A stretch of DNA of 64,000 bases from Balaenoptera acutorostrata (GCF_949987535.1 NC_080072.1:58442460-58506459), one strand, 5' to 3'; counted from the stretch's first letter, positions 12,312 through 24,092 are shown. The notes: generated from the sequence alone by a model not told the origin. Numbers and translations are program-made.

Positions 12312-12545
12312 ACAGTGTAAAGTACGTGCCAGGCACCAGTCTAAATGATTTACACATATTAACTCAATCTTCCTAATAAGCCTAAGAGGTAGTTACTATT
12401 ATCAACTCCTGTTCTACAGATGGGGAAACTACATACAAGAAAGATGTTACGTAACTTGCCCAAGGACAGACTTGCATGATGGAGACAGCATCCAAACCCA
12501 GGAGGTCTGGCTCCAGAGCCTGTGTTCTTAACCCTCCACCCTACT
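12312..12545 (-). mobile_element. MIR, near full length (right arm)
   Basis: 'cgtgccaggcaccagtctaa', 'tctacagatggggaaactac' and 'gagcctgtgttcttaaccct'. Confidence 0.9.
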
Positions 12546-13019
12546 GCCTAGGTAGGTCATCAAAGTGCCGAGCACATAGCACGGTAACTCCCATCCTTAC
12601 TGAGGGCAAGCCCTCCAGGCTGGCTAGTGCACTCTTAACAGCAGGACGATCAGCACGGTTTCCAGCTGGGCTTTTTGCAATAATGGCAATCACTCATAGC
12701 ATCCCTATATTTACATGATCTGTAATGGCCCAGCAACAGCGCTTGGGATGGAGCAGGAGGTGCTGTCGGACACTGTCTCTGCTGGGGACTGTACCACAAA
12801 GACCTTAGTTAATGGGAGGAAGAATGAGGCAAGTGTTGTCCGTTTAGCCTCCGTTTCTGGAAGACATGCAGAATTCCTCCTGTTCAAGGCGGTTCCCATC
12901 CACCATGCCTTTGCCTCTTTAGGGTACCTAGGTGGCTTTTACTTGCCTGGCATTTCTTCTGATGATAGAAATTCTCTTTTTGTTCTGGGAAGCCCTACTC
13001 TCAGCTTCTGAATTTGGAT

Positions 13020-13490
13020 GGAACTGACTTCAGGGAGGCCAAGGAGGGCACCCACCCCCATTCCTCCTGCCAGGGTGTCTGATTCAGGCAGGGACATGTG
13101 ACCCTGGTCAGGCCATTCAGAGTCAATCCTGGATTGTCTTTGGTGCTATGGGGATTTTGCCGGTGCTATGGGGATTTTGCTGGTGCTATGGGGAAAGAGG
13201 CACTCTCCTTTCCCTGGGTTTACAAAGCTGGTAGCATATAAGCCTGGGGAGTCCCTTTGTCATCAGATGGGGAACACCTGTGTGAAAACGAGGCCAAAAC
13301 AAAGAGAAACAGTCAAGAGAAAGAGATTCATGGAGACATTATTTGAATGCCTGGATCTAGCTACACTGATGGAAAAATGACCCCTGGGCTTTTCAGTTAT
13401 ATTACCCATTACATTTTCTTAAAAAAAAGCAGTTGGAGTTGGGTTTCCATCCTTTACAGCTGGGAGTCCTGTCTAAGCCACTCTGACTGC
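13020..13490 (+). mobile_element. Ancient interspersed repeat, family not named
   Basis: Landmarks 'gaccctggtcaggccattca', 'aaagaggcactctcctttcc', 'gcccctgg/acttttcagtta' and 'agttggagttgggtttccat' occur in the order I know from a common old mammalian repeat whose name I cannot give with certainty. It contains a 20-bp tandem repeat at 13141. Confidence 0.55.
13141..13194. repeat. 20-bp tandem repeat, 2.7 copies
   Basis: Unit tggtgctatggggattttgc, copies at 13141, 13161 (one change) and 13181 (14 bp). Confidence 0.95.
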
Positions 13491-13684
13491 TTACTCATCC
13501 AGATTCCCTTTTCTGGCCCCTCCTCAATCCATGAGGTTGAAACTCAACTCAGAGATGGCAACACCACATCGAAGCCCTTGCACCATCTTCAGATAGACCT
13601 GGCCACACCCTCCTTTGGCCCCATGAACTGCCACAAAATGTCCCTGCACTTGCACACCCAGGACACTAACGTGTGTGCATGCAC

Positions 13685-13785
13685 GTGTCCCCCACTGATT
13701 GTAAGCCCGAGGTAACTTCTTCACCTCTATGGCCCGTGCACCCAGCCCCATGCTTGCCACACGGTAGGTGCCTATGCTCTGACAT
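13685..13785 (+). mobile_element. L2 3' end scrap
   Basis: 'actgattgtaagcccgaggt' and 'ccacacggtaggtgcctatg' resemble the closing part of L2. Confidence 0.55.
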
Positions 13786-14391
13786 CACCAACGTTAAAGC
13801 ACCTGACCACAAACATTCCAATTAAAAAAGAATGCTCCACTCCTATAAAGTATGACCATTTCTACCTCATGAGAAAATGTCCTGTAATGATCTGTGGATA
13901 TTAAATAATGAGAGGACGTCCACGTCCAGGTGGCAGACCATGACCCCTGCGGAAATGGGAGCAGCTGCGGGGCTGAGCCTGGAGGCAAGGAAGGACCGTC
14001 CACTGGGAACAGCACCACAGTTCCCACCACGTTCAAGTTCTCGTCCTCCACAGCATCAGTCGTGGACACATTCACTCTCACTGTTTTCTTTTTTCTCCCT
14101 GAGGACAAACTACATCATCCCTCCCTAATCTAATGACCGAAACTAGGCGAAAGCAGCCATCTGATACATGTTAGGCATCACCCCAGAAAGGAAGTCATCA
14201 AACAAGATGTTACCAAAAAACCTTTTAATGTCTCCATTCTCTTAACTGCCCATGCAAATCAGGCAGAATCGTTCCAAATGGAGAAGAACACGCTTGAGGC
14301 TGTGACTGTTACTCACGACCCTTCCTGTGTCGGGTCAATCAGAGAACACATCTTTGTGCTGCCCGTCTCCCCTTGTCAGCAAAAGCTGAGG

Positions 14392-14600
14392 CTCCTGTGT
14401 GCCAGGCACTGGGTGAGGTGCTTTAACTATATATGCTCACTGATCTGTGTTACAACGCTGTGAAGTTAGATCGCTATCATCCTCATTTCCCCAAAGAGGA
14501 AACTGAGCCTCAGAGAAGCGAAGGGATTAGCCTGAGGTTACCCAATAAGTGGTGGATTCAAACCAGGACTCTACAAGGACAGGCTCTTTCTACCTCTCCC
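14392..14600 (-). mobile_element. MIR
   Basis: 'ctgtgtgccaggcactgggt', 'aaagaggaaactgagcctca' and 'gtggattcaaaccaggactc'. Confidence 0.85.
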
Positions 14601-15429
14601 CACTGTCCCCCACTGACACTGTGTGTAAAGGGATTCAGTAAAGCTGGGAACAGCCAGTCCTGTGAATGCTGGCATGTACACAACGTGTTGGGTCCCATCT
14701 GTAGGCTGGCCCATTACCTACGCCTATGTAGGTATAGGGGAGATGCCTGGGTCTGTCCTATCTGGATATTCCGAGATACTGGGACCCAGCAGATAACTCA
14801 GCTCCCTCGAGCTGAGGTCTGGGCAGGGAATGCCGTGTTACAGTGACCCATGTGCAACGACAAGTGGATTGTCCCCAAAGGAACTTCAGATATACATCTC
14901 TGTTTCTCCCTCTCTAGAACTCAAATGTGGCATTTTGGAGTATTTCTAAATGTCAAAAGCCTCCATGAAGATAGACTCTGACTGCCCCTTTCACACACAC
15001 TTGAGGTCTGAGCTATAATTACAGACACTTTTTCTCGACTCTCCATGTTTGCCTTGTCTGAGCCCGTCATGCAGCACAGCAGGGCTGTAACCAACACAGG
15101 CAGGCATTGCAGGCAGGGCTCCGGGGAAATCCTGCTCTCCCGGCAGACTGATGGGGAAGGCCTGGAAATGGACTGTGTAGGGCCAAGGCAAGGAGGGAGG
15201 TGTCGGTTCTGAGGAGCCTGGTGTCTGGTTGACAGACCAAGGCAATTCTTGTCCTGAACCTATCACTGGGCTAAGTCACATACTGTCTGTTTCCCTCAAG
15301 ATCTCAGAGTTTTTCTGAAGATCAAAAGCACTCGCTTGGGGCCCTGAAATCCACAGACCCTTACCTTCTCTGACCTCATAGTACAGAGTCAAGTCCACCT
15401 CTTACTGGAATCTCCTGTGTACAATGCCA

Positions 15430-15840
15430 GGTGACAGTCATTCAATGAGGGAGGGTGAGGCATGAATATCATCCCTGCCACCAAAGCACTGAGTCTCCTG
15501 TGGGAGATGGGCTTGGAGACAATGAACCCTAACGGGATGAGTAGGGGAACTGCTGGTATCAAGGTGTATTTGGAGCACGATGGGGCTGGAAGGGATTGAT
15601 GTTCTCTTGCAAACTTGGGAGACAGAGCCTAGGAGAAGGCAGTAACTGCCTTCCAGATGCCAACACGCGGTGGACCTTCTGAAAAACTCTTCTATATCTG
15701 GTCTCAGAGGCAATCTCTGGAGGCCTTGAAGGATGGGTAGACTTAACGGATAGCAATAATGTATAAAATATGCAGGGACAGCTTGAGCAAAGGCAGGCAG
15801 GCAGAAAACAAAGGGAGTGTGGCCTGTACCATTCAAAATG
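15430..15840 (-). mobile_element. L2 fragment
   Basis: 'ggccttgaaggatgggtaga' and 'ttgagcaaaggcaggcaggc' are reverse-complement L2 landmarks; the 3'-end side at 15430-15540 is more diverged. Confidence 0.6.
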
Positions 15841-16486
15841 CAATTAACTAAGTCCTGCTGTCATGATGCCTTTATGATGACAGTTCTTGTTACTTAATTT
15901 TGCTGGGTTTTTGCCCAGTGTCTCCAACTAGGCTGACATGTCTACACACTTCTTTAAATCTGTTTCTCCCCAGAGCTCTCACAGTGCTCTGCTTGTTACA
16001 AAACTATTCCTGAGAAGAGGAGGACTACATTCCAGTATGATAAGAGAACACGGACTGGACTGATGCAAGAACAAATACCATTTCTGAGTAGCCTATCCAA
16101 AGGCAGATTGTAACATCAGAAGGAAAATCCTTTGCGTGGTGACTCAAAGACTGGAAGTGAATGGATGCAACAGTGTGGAAATCCTGGTCAAACGTGTGAT
16201 TATAGTTCAGAGGTGTCATAACCCCAAACGCCGACAACTTTAGAAATCAGGAAGTGTGTTCAACAAAAATGTCCCTCAAGGACAAAGTACAAACAGCAGC
16301 ACTAAGGAGGCAGAAAAGTCTCAGGATCAACGTCAGAATGAAGGGAGGGAGGAGGCGGTACGGAGAAGGCACAGTGTAATGCCTGGCATGGAGCTGCTCA
16401 CGGCATCCTCCGCATGGCCGCCATCCTTACTGCTACCGCCTCAGTCCAGGGGGATCAGCTCAGCCCAGAATTCCTTTCAGAAACTT

Positions 16487-16507
16487 TTCTTTTTTTTTTT
16501 TTTTTTT
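16487..16507. repeat. Poly(T) tract
   Basis: Twenty-one T broken by one C, next to an L2 end. Confidence 0.85.
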
Positions 16508-16511
16508 AAAC

Positions 16512-16630
16512 TTGAGCACCTATCATAAGCCAGGCATTGAAAGAAGCACAGGGTACACAATGACAAACAGGAATGCTTGGTCCTTGCCCTTAAATGGAAG
16601 ACAGAGCAGTAAACAAAAACCATGGGCAGC
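16512..16630 (-). mobile_element. L2 3' end
   Basis: 'gagcacctatcataagccag', 'gcacagggtacacaatgaca' and 'cttggtccttgcccttaaat' match the reverse L2 3' end, next to a poly(T). Confidence 0.75.
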
Positions 16631-17059
16631 GGGCAGCAGGCAGCATGCTATGGCCAGGGCTGGCTCTGTGGGTGTGTGACCACTGCAACCACACAAGGTC
16701 CCATGCTCAGAGGGCCCAGTATTTGGTTTAAGGTGCTGCTGCCATCTTAAAATTCTTCAACATTTTTGCAGAAGGGGCCCTGCATTTTCATTTTGCAGTG
16801 GGTCGCACAAATAATGCAGCCTGTCCTGGACATAGGAAAGAGTTTTGCCACGCAGCTTCCGTCCTACCCTTTCCCCACTGAGTAGTAACAGTACTGTCCG
16901 GGGAAATGATCTCCACACAAGGTGCCTGAGAGATCGAAGGGTGATTCCATCCCCTGGGTCAGTGAGTGGTTCAGGAATGAGCATGTGACAAAGCTCTGGC
17001 TTTGTGAACTTTGAGCGGGAGGTTTGCTGGAAGTTCCTGGACAAATTCTTGTTTGTTTT

Positions 17060-17350
17060 TACTACGGAGCAATGGGAAGCTGGTCTCTCTTGCCCATTAA
17101 ATGAACAAGAAGGAGCATATACTCTGTGTTGCTACCAGCAGCCATCCTACAACTACAAGGGGGAACCAGCCTAAGGATGATAGAGCAGAAACATGGAGAG
17201 AACCTGGGTCCTTGATGGTACTGTTGGTCACTGGAGAAGCCAACTCTGAAGCCCACCCTACCTCTGAGCTTCCTTTTATGTGACACAATCTAGGTCCTAA
17301 TACTCGGTGTATTCTGTTAATTTCAGTCTAAAGCATCTTAACTGACACCA
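17060..17350 (+). mobile_element. Ancient interspersed repeat, same general type as 13020-13490
   Basis: 'gagaacctgggtccttgatg', 'agcccaccctacctctgagc' and 'ccttttatgtgacaca' then 'aaagcatcttaactgaca' follow the same order as a common mammalian repeat. Family uncertain. Confidence 0.5.
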
Positions 17351-17367
17351 AGTTGACCAACTTTGTT

Positions 17368-17572
17368 TTAAATCCTGATTCTGCCACCTACCAACAGCAC
17401 ACCTTAGGGCAAGTCCCACTTTCTGTCCTCCACTGGAAAAAGAGGACAAGGAATCACATTGTATCAGACTGTAGTGAAGATCAAAGGAGGTAATGCTAGT
17501 GAAGTTGCTTGGACAGTGCCTGGCACACAGCAGGGGCTCAATCAATGATGGGTATTACGATGATGATAATGT
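17368..17572 (+). mobile_element. MIR
   Basis: 'aatcctgattctgccaccta', 'gacagtgcctggcacacagc' and 'aggggctcaatcaatgatgg'. Confidence 0.85.
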
Positions 17573-18086
17573 TGGGACCTAACAGATTGCTGTCTACCAC
17601 TGCATTTCCTGGTGACGAGTTGGTTATGAGCTGAATTTCCAAACTGGAAATAAAAGCAGCAGCAATCTTTAAAAACAAAAACAAAACCTTCTTTTTGCAT
17701 AAACAGCAATTTGTAACTACGCTAATAAAATTTAAATAACTTGACAAGCAAATTCAATCCCTTTACACATTATAGAGGCAGTTAGTGAGCGGCTCTCTCA
17801 GAAATCTGGACATTCCCTGATCACCCATCACAGTAGGGTTGTTTTCCTCCTTAGGAGTTCTAATCACAAGGTTCACCTGCGCAGGCTAAGACAGCAAAGC
17901 TGTGATTCTGCAAAATTAAAAATAATTTCATACCCATTGCCACTGATACAAACCTTAGTTTCTATTCTTATTTAAGTAACCTTCCAAATCTTAATTCTTA
18001 TTCTGGATTATTTGTTCTCTTGACTACTTCCAGCCTTTCTTTCTTTCTCCCCCAACAAAACAAAACAAAGCAAAAAGCACCGCTGA

Positions 18087-18144
18087 GATGTGTGTGACTT
18101 CAGCTTAAGAGCTGCGATGTGTGTGACTTCAGCTTAAGAGCTGC
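18087..18144. repeat. 29-bp perfect tandem duplication
   Basis: Two identical 29-bp copies, 18087-18115 and 18116-18144, each holding gatgtgtgtgacttcagc and ttaagagctgc. Confidence 0.97.
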
Positions 18145-18597
18145 ATTTTGGGTGTAGAATAAGTTATAATTCATTGGTGATGGGTGATGCACAAATTCCA
18201 TCCATCAGCATTTTAGCTATTATTACTTTTTTAAAAACTGGGTGTCAGGGGGAGTGGGGAGGAATAGTTTCCCTGTTGCCCACAACTTGGACCACTTTAT
18301 GAGTGGAGCGTTCCAAGTGAATCTTGGGAAATTCCAATTGGGGACAGCCAGGGAGATGATTTTTATCCTTCCTTACAATGTATTGGTATATGTGGGGAAG
18401 GAAAATACAGGAGAACTGGAGTGTGTTAGTGACTTGACAAACACCTATCCAAGTGTAGGATTTGCCCAAAGATGGCACTGGTTTTGCTGGAAAGATGGTA
18501 AGAATGTGGATGCTTTCAAACATACTTCCATGTCAGTTTGAAAACTGTTTCTATGTGGTTCTCTTACACAGCCATCAGAGGAATGTTCCAGAAGGTC

Positions 18598-18775
18598 ATT
18601 TCCCTGCCTGAAGTCCTTCCTAAAGGCTCCTTGTTCTCTTCAGGATAAAGTCCAAGTTCTTCAGCCTGGCATTCAAGGTTCTTTAAGATCTGGTCCCTTT
18701 TACAGCCTCATCTGTCATCACAACCCTTAGCCACACTGAACCTTTTGCCATTTCTCAAAAAGGCAATAAAAGAAA
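18598..18775 (+). mobile_element. L2 fragment (ORF2 3' part)
   Basis: 'ttctcttcaggataaagtcc', 'cctggcattcaaggttcttt' and 'gatctggtcccttttacagc' are L2 landmarks. Confidence 0.8.
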
Positions 18776-19009
18776 GGCAGTCAACAACTCCAAGAAAAAG
18801 AAAGGAGGGGTGGTTATGGCACACTGCTTGGCTCAGGAGCAAAAGAAACAAAAACAAAAAGCCCATATTTTAAATAATCATAATTATATAACCAATGACT
18901 ACATATTTAACCAAAAATGATTATAACCATCATATTAGGATTGTGGAGAGAGGAAAAGCAAGAGAGTAGGTAGTGAGGGGGAGTTCTTCCATTGCAGGAA
19001 GTCAACAGA

Positions 19010-19255
19010 TAGTAGCTAAAATTTATAAATGAAGAAATACCACTATAGGTACTTAATTTAGAAACATGGAGATAAAGAGCAGGGCAAACAACTGGAAGAG
19101 ATCAGAGTTGCTGTCTGCTGGAGACTGGGGCCTGGCAGTGGAGACAGCTGGGGCAAGGCACTGCTACTTTTTTATTACAAACAATTTACTAAAATTTAAC
19201 TTTAAAGATTTTGTGTATATATTAAGAATAATTACAAATCAAGTTTTAAAAAAAG
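19010..19255 (+). mobile_element. Possible L1M 3' fragment
   Basis: 'tctgctggagactggggcct' within A/T-rich sequence resembles the 'tggttacctctgggg' region near L1 3' ends. Weak. Confidence 0.35.
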
Positions 19256-19529
19256 CCATAGAGGAATAGCTTTAACAGGAGGTTTGATGCTAAAGTTACA
19301 CTTTGAGAAAGGACACAGTGAACAGAGCTGCAGGGTGGTATCTGGCAGATCAAGATAACTTGCTTTCTTACATTGTGAAGACCAGTAATTAGGAGAATCA
19401 TCTGGAATCCATCAGTGACATGGGCTTCTGAAGACTTTGGAAATGCTGAGTTACCTGGCTTTGCAGATGATGATTTTCTAGATTTGGGGGATAAAGATTA
19501 AAATCTTTATGATACTGCACATTTTTGCT

Positions 19530-19965
19530 GCTTGTTATAAAGCACTGATATTCACCAAAATATGTTTTTCCTGTAAACCATTCACATTTTTTGGTTTGCA
19601 GTGCACTAAGATTCAGTGATGCATTTGCTTTTAGTCCATGCATGAGCGTGATGTTGGAATTCCTTCACGTGGATGATTTACTGTATGCTTGGAGCTCATT
19701 TCTGATGAATTATTTGCTTGTGTGCATTGTGGCTACTGGCAAAGGAATTGATTTAATGTTAAAGTTGTTTGCAAGCTGCTGTGTGCTGTTTTTTTTTATT
19801 GATATATTCTCTTTGTCTATAGGGATTGCACAGGAATTTATTCCAGTTTGCGCTCCAAGAAAAGAACCAATGGTGTATTACATTTATGTTAGAAAAAAAC
19901 AAACAAAATTTGTCAGGAAAGTAGCTGGCTCTACACCACTCCCTATCCTCAAGAAACCTTAGAAC
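19530..19965. other. Single-copy A/T-rich block, no gene recognised
   Basis: About 430 bp without any recognised repeat, with clustered gatgcatttgc, gaattatttgc and gcaaagg words. A 123-codon open frame crosses it but has no start context or recognisable domain. Confidence 0.35.
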
Positions 19966-20244
19966 ACTGTAAGGTAAAGGATGTAAATGGAGAAAAAGTT
20001 TATACTGATCAAAAATATAAAGAGCAATATTTTGGGGGAAGGGATAGGATTTGGATAGTGGCTAATGTGGTTTCGAGAGGTTTCTCCTAAAGGAGCTTTT
20101 ACCCATAATGCAGGATGTATGAGTGTCTTTCAAGTGCTCACTGGACCAGTCACGCAGGCCGGACACTTACAGTGCTCCTGTGTTAAGGCAAAGGGCTCAG
20201 CATTTTTAAGGCTTAGAAGATGTGTATAAAGTTTTCTGCCAACT

Positions 20245-20325
20245 TCTGCTATCAGTGTCCTTCAAGCCAGGAACCACGTCAAAGCACAGAACCTATCAGA
20301 GAGTTGGCACTCAATCAGGCTCAGC
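20245..20325 (+). mobile_element. Possible L2 3' end
   Basis: 'cagtgtccttcaagccagga' through 'gagttggcactcaatcagg' resembles the L2 'gtgcctggcacatagtagg...tcaata' end. Short. Confidence 0.4.
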
Positions 20326-20812
20326 TTCCCTTCCATCCCAGAAGGAAGAAAAAAACAGTCCTGCTTTCTCTCTCTTAATCACACTTAATTCAAAGCAACC
20401 CTCAGTCATAGCCAGAGCTTTCATTTCCAGCTCCCTGAGATCCCTAAAGCCTCTCCCAGGAAAGCACCAAACTTACACCTCCCGGCCCACTGGTTGCTGC
20501 CGTCTAAAAACAGCGTCCTGGGATGCGGCGGCTGCCTTCCCTTAGGCCTGCACCATCACCACCACCCACCCACACGCTTCTCAGCAAGCAGAGGGCTGAG
20601 GCCCAGGACCAGATCCCTCCTCTGCAGCCCTCCAAACAGAGCAGCCCCTGGGCCTGCAGCCATCCCTTCTGCTGAAGCTGCATGCCTTGCAACCGTTTCC
20701 AGGCAGGAGACTGGGAGGCCCAGGAAGACGCAAGGCCTGCAGGTGAGGCTATCACCCCCACCTAGCTGGAAAGTTTCAAGAGGACAACATTATGCTTTAA
20801 GAAGCAAAGAGG

Positions 20813-21019
20813 GGACATCCCTCGTGGCGCAGTGGTTAAGAATCTGCCTGCCAAGGCAGGGGACACGGGTTTGAGCCCTGGTTGGGGAAGATCCCACATG
20901 CCGTGGAGCAACTAAGCCCGCCCACTGCAACAAAGACTAGCCCCCGCCCGCTGCAACTAGAAAAAGCCTGTGCGCAGCATCGAAGACCCAACGCAGCCAA
21001 AAAAAAGAAAGAAAAGAAA
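20813..21019 (+). mobile_element. CHR-type tRNA-derived SINE, middle deleted
   Basis: The head ggacatccctcgtggcgcag carries a Pol III A box, and gggtttgagccctgg the B box. The body lacks the 'ctactgagcctgcgcgtctg' block and the tail is A-rich with G interruptions. It is flanked by perfect 14-bp target duplications aagaagcaaagagg at 20799-20812 and 21020-21033, so it was a retroposition event of modest age. Confidence 0.95.
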
Positions 21020-21257
21020 AAGAAGCAAAGAGGACTTTTTTCCCAGCCTGGGAGGAAAAACACCCCTCTGTCACTGATATTTAATGTAACAACTCTCAAC
21101 TACTTGGATATGTAAGTAATAAAGCTAAAACAATTAAAATGGTGTGCAAGTAGTTCAAAAATCTGCAAAGGGGCTTGACAGAAAAGATTCATAGCCTTGA
21201 AATGTATCTCAGAATACACAAGAACTTACTATATAATAAAGGAAGGAGTAAAATGTG

Positions 21258-21485
21258 AGGGTTACAGTGTGGCCTTTGGAATCAGATCCACACATTCAAA
21301 TTGCAACTCTCCTGTTTGCTGGCTGTGTGACTTTGTACCTATTGCATAACTTCCATTATGAAAATGAATTGTTTTCCACATAATTAATGGAAATAATTAA
21401 ACCTGGTATATAATTATAATAAATTATTGTTGTAAGGCTTAAACAAGAAAATATGAGATGCACTCAGCACAAGGACGGGCACCCA
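21258..21485 (+). mobile_element. MIR with A/T-rich middle
   Basis: 'ttggaatcagatccacacat', 'ttgctggctgtgtgactttg' and 'cactcagcacaaggacgggc'; the central part is A/T-rich and expanded. Confidence 0.75.
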
Positions 21486-21504
21486 GGAGGGAGCACTGGC
21501 TGGA

Positions 21505-21645
21505 TGGAATGGGCTCTGGTGTGAAGGCCAACTGGATTTGAACCCAGGTTCCATCACTTATAAGCTGGAAGGGCTTAGGGTCACTTTCCTCATCAGCAAG
21601 ATGGAGATAATGGCTACCTTTACCCAGTATGGTGGTATTAGTCTC
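21505..21645 (+). mobile_element. MIR, second copy in tandem
   Basis: 'gatttgaacccaggttccat' and 'catcagcaagatggagataa'. It has the same orientation as the copy ending 20 bp upstream. Confidence 0.8.
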
Positions 21646-22379
21646 TTCCTACATTTTTGTGTCTGCCACTTGCAGAATGAAAAATTCACCTGCCCAGAGG
21701 TTGAGAGCAGAGGCAACTGTGAAGCTGATGGGGGAGGCCTGGCGCGCAAGCACCATCCGGGTCAGTGCCCTTGCAGGTGCCTGTCTACACCTGCAGCCTC
21801 AAGCACAAAAGAATCTCACCCTTAGAATGCTCATTACCCACAACTTTGGCCCCATTTGCCCATAAATCTGGCCCCTTCAAAGGTTGCCTGTAAATTCAGA
21901 TCACTCTGCCTTCCTGTGGCATATTCCAGATATTCACGCAGGGTAAACTCGCTGTCGGTTGAGGTTGAAACGGGCAGGACAAAGAAATAGCAATCAAAGT
22001 GCTTCCCCGTGTGGCAGGTAATTACAGAATCTGCTAAATCACAGTGATTAGGCATGGCCAAGGAGAGGTCAAAAGAAGTCTCCAGCAACTTTAGAGGCAG
22101 GAGGGGGAAAGTTTAATTAAACAGCTCCTTGCAACAGATTCAATCTCTCCCTTGGAAAAAACAGCAGGCTCAGAAGAGACCAGAGGGAGAGAGGGCCAGA
22201 GAAGGGGATCCAGGGAAATCCTCCCACAAAGGGGCTGCCTGGGTCTTTAAACGGTTCTTGGAGAGTAAGTGATGAAATGGGAGACAGTGGCCTTTACTAT
22301 GGAAACGTAAGGCTTAAGTTGAGGATCAGGGCCCCTGGGGGAGGAGGTAAAGTGGAGACCCTGTTATAATAGTTGAAAA

Positions 22380-22620
22380 TGTCCTGCTGAGGCTGGGGCT
22401 GATTTGCATAAATACAGCCAAGCCAAGCTTCAGGTGGCTGTAGATTTTCTCTTGAAGGAATTATTCTCCTTGTGTCAAAAGTTCACCACCCCCAGACTGT
22501 CATTTTGGTACGAAATGTGCCTTTTTTAGCCACCAAACATTGAAAACAAAGGCTGCTCTGCCGGGAGCCCATTTTACCAGCTTTCTTTTTGAAGACTAAT
22601 TAAATTGAGATTCTGGACAG
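22380..22620. promoter_or_regulatory. Candidate conserved regulatory block
   Basis: Repeat-free sequence with an octamer atttgcat (22402), an E-box caggtg (22431), acaaagg (22546) and taattaaa (22597), typical words of POU, bHLH, SOX/TCF and homeodomain sites. Regulatory function is inferred only. Confidence 0.3.
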
Positions 22621-22849
22621 AACAGGACACATTGCATTTGTGGGGTGAGGGTGGGGTGGGGGACAGAAAGACTGAACAACTTAGACGGCGCAGCTCTGTG
22701 CCTCTGTCCAGGATTAATCTTAACTTTACCCTTAGGGCTTTACAGAGAGGGCCGGGCTTCTACATACCGCAGAAGTGCCTGCTGAGCTGGCGTTCCCCAG
22801 GGGAAAAAGTTCTAGAGGGACGATCAGTGAGCATCTCATGCGGTGTGTT

Positions 22850-23032
22850 ACTCATCCATTAGCTGTGTGTGATCTTGACAATGACTTAACCTCTCTGAGC
22901 CTCAGTTTGTTCATCTATAAAATAAGAAAACTACAAAGCCTCAGTGCCAGGATCTTTGGGAAGATTAGATTCACCCACCTCTGTGAAGTGGCCTGGGTCA
23001 CAGCAGGTTCTCAGTGAATGCTGTTGATTGTG
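22850..23032 (+). mobile_element. MIR
   Basis: 'ttagctgtgtgtgatcttga', 'ctctgagcctcagtttgttc' and 'cagcaggttctcagtgaatg'. Confidence 0.85.
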
Positions 23033-23039
23033 ACAAAGG

Positions 23040-23430
23040 CCATACTCTAAAGATTACCAGGAAAAGGACAGGAACCTTATCCAAAAAAATCTTGACTGTA
23101 AACTCGAAGAACATCTCGGATATTTTAAAAAGTGAACAGTGTGGATAAGAGCCCTTTCTCCTGACTGTGGCGATGATTAAAACCAGGCCTTTAGCAAAGA
23201 AAAATTCAACACACTCTAACCCTTCAGAGGCAGGAAGCTATCGTTAAAAGGTCATCTTTTCGGCCCAGACTTCATACGGTCCAGCCGAAGGGTTCCAAAT
23301 GGTTATGCTTTCATTTTGCAGTGTTGCCAAGAGGATCTGACAATCCACAGGGCCTCATCTGTTGTTCCTTAAGCAAACATCTAATGTAATTTAAAATTTC
23401 ACTTCATCATTTTGATGGCCGCCAGCAACT
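23040..23430. other. Single-copy block, no gene recognised
   Basis: Repeat-free sequence between two MIR-rich zones, with a balanced composition and several TAAT- and CAAAC-like words. No exon signals were accepted. Confidence 0.3.
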
Positions 23431-23611
23431 CTCCCCCAGCCTGTTAACCCTCCCTTTTAGGGAGGTTAGGGCACTTTTTCAGCAACCAAAAAGGTGCCAG
23501 CTCTACATGGATTCTCACTGCCCACCAGGCATGAAGAAAATTACAAAACAGGTTGTGGAGAAGTGCCTTGCCCATGATTTCCCCACGTGGCTTGCAAAGT
23601 TTTTCTTTCCT

Positions 23612-23631
23612 TTCTCTCTCTCTCTCTCTCA
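23612..23631. repeat. (TC)n microsatellite
   Basis: Ten TC units in a longer pyrimidine stretch. Confidence 0.9.
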
Positions 23632-23949
23632 CTCTTTTTCCAGAAGCCAGTATTTTTTGAGGCATGCTACCTCTGAGTCCTAACAGAGGCCCCAATACAT
23701 ATTAAAAAGAAAAGATATCCACAGCCCTGAAAGGAGGCACGGTAAGAAAGCAGTCGGCCGGGGCCAGGGGGTTGTCTGACTCTAAAACACGCAGCCTAAA
23801 GCAAGAGTTTTCGCAGTCGTTAAATAGAAAAGATGTGCCGAAGAAAACAAGTAGTAGGTATTGCATTTGCATCAAAGCATCTAAAATATAAATCAGTAAA
23901 TAATTACTGGTTACTGATCCCGTCAGGAAGGAACGAACGAAGGAACGAA

Positions 23950-24092
23950 AGAGACATTTATTAACACCCGCTGGCTTTTGGCAAACTGTCATCTTATTTA
24001 ATCCTACATACATCCAGTGAAGGAGGTATTATTGTTCCCATCACAGAGCATCTGGTTAAGTGACTGGCCCAGGGTCCCTGTTGCTGCTCGGT
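23950..24092 (-). mobile_element. MIR 3' half
   Basis: 'gacatttattaacacccgct' and 'aagtgactggcccagggtcc'. Confidence 0.75.

Noticed and set aside
18087..18144. CRISPR-like direct repeats (also the units at 13141 and 24419)
   Set aside because: The repeats are tandem without spacers, two or three copies only, in a mammalian intron.
20813..21019. tRNA gene suggested by A and B boxes in SINEs
   Set aside because: These are tRNA-derived SINE heads; there is no cloverleaf with a complete acceptor stem, and target duplications show retroposition.
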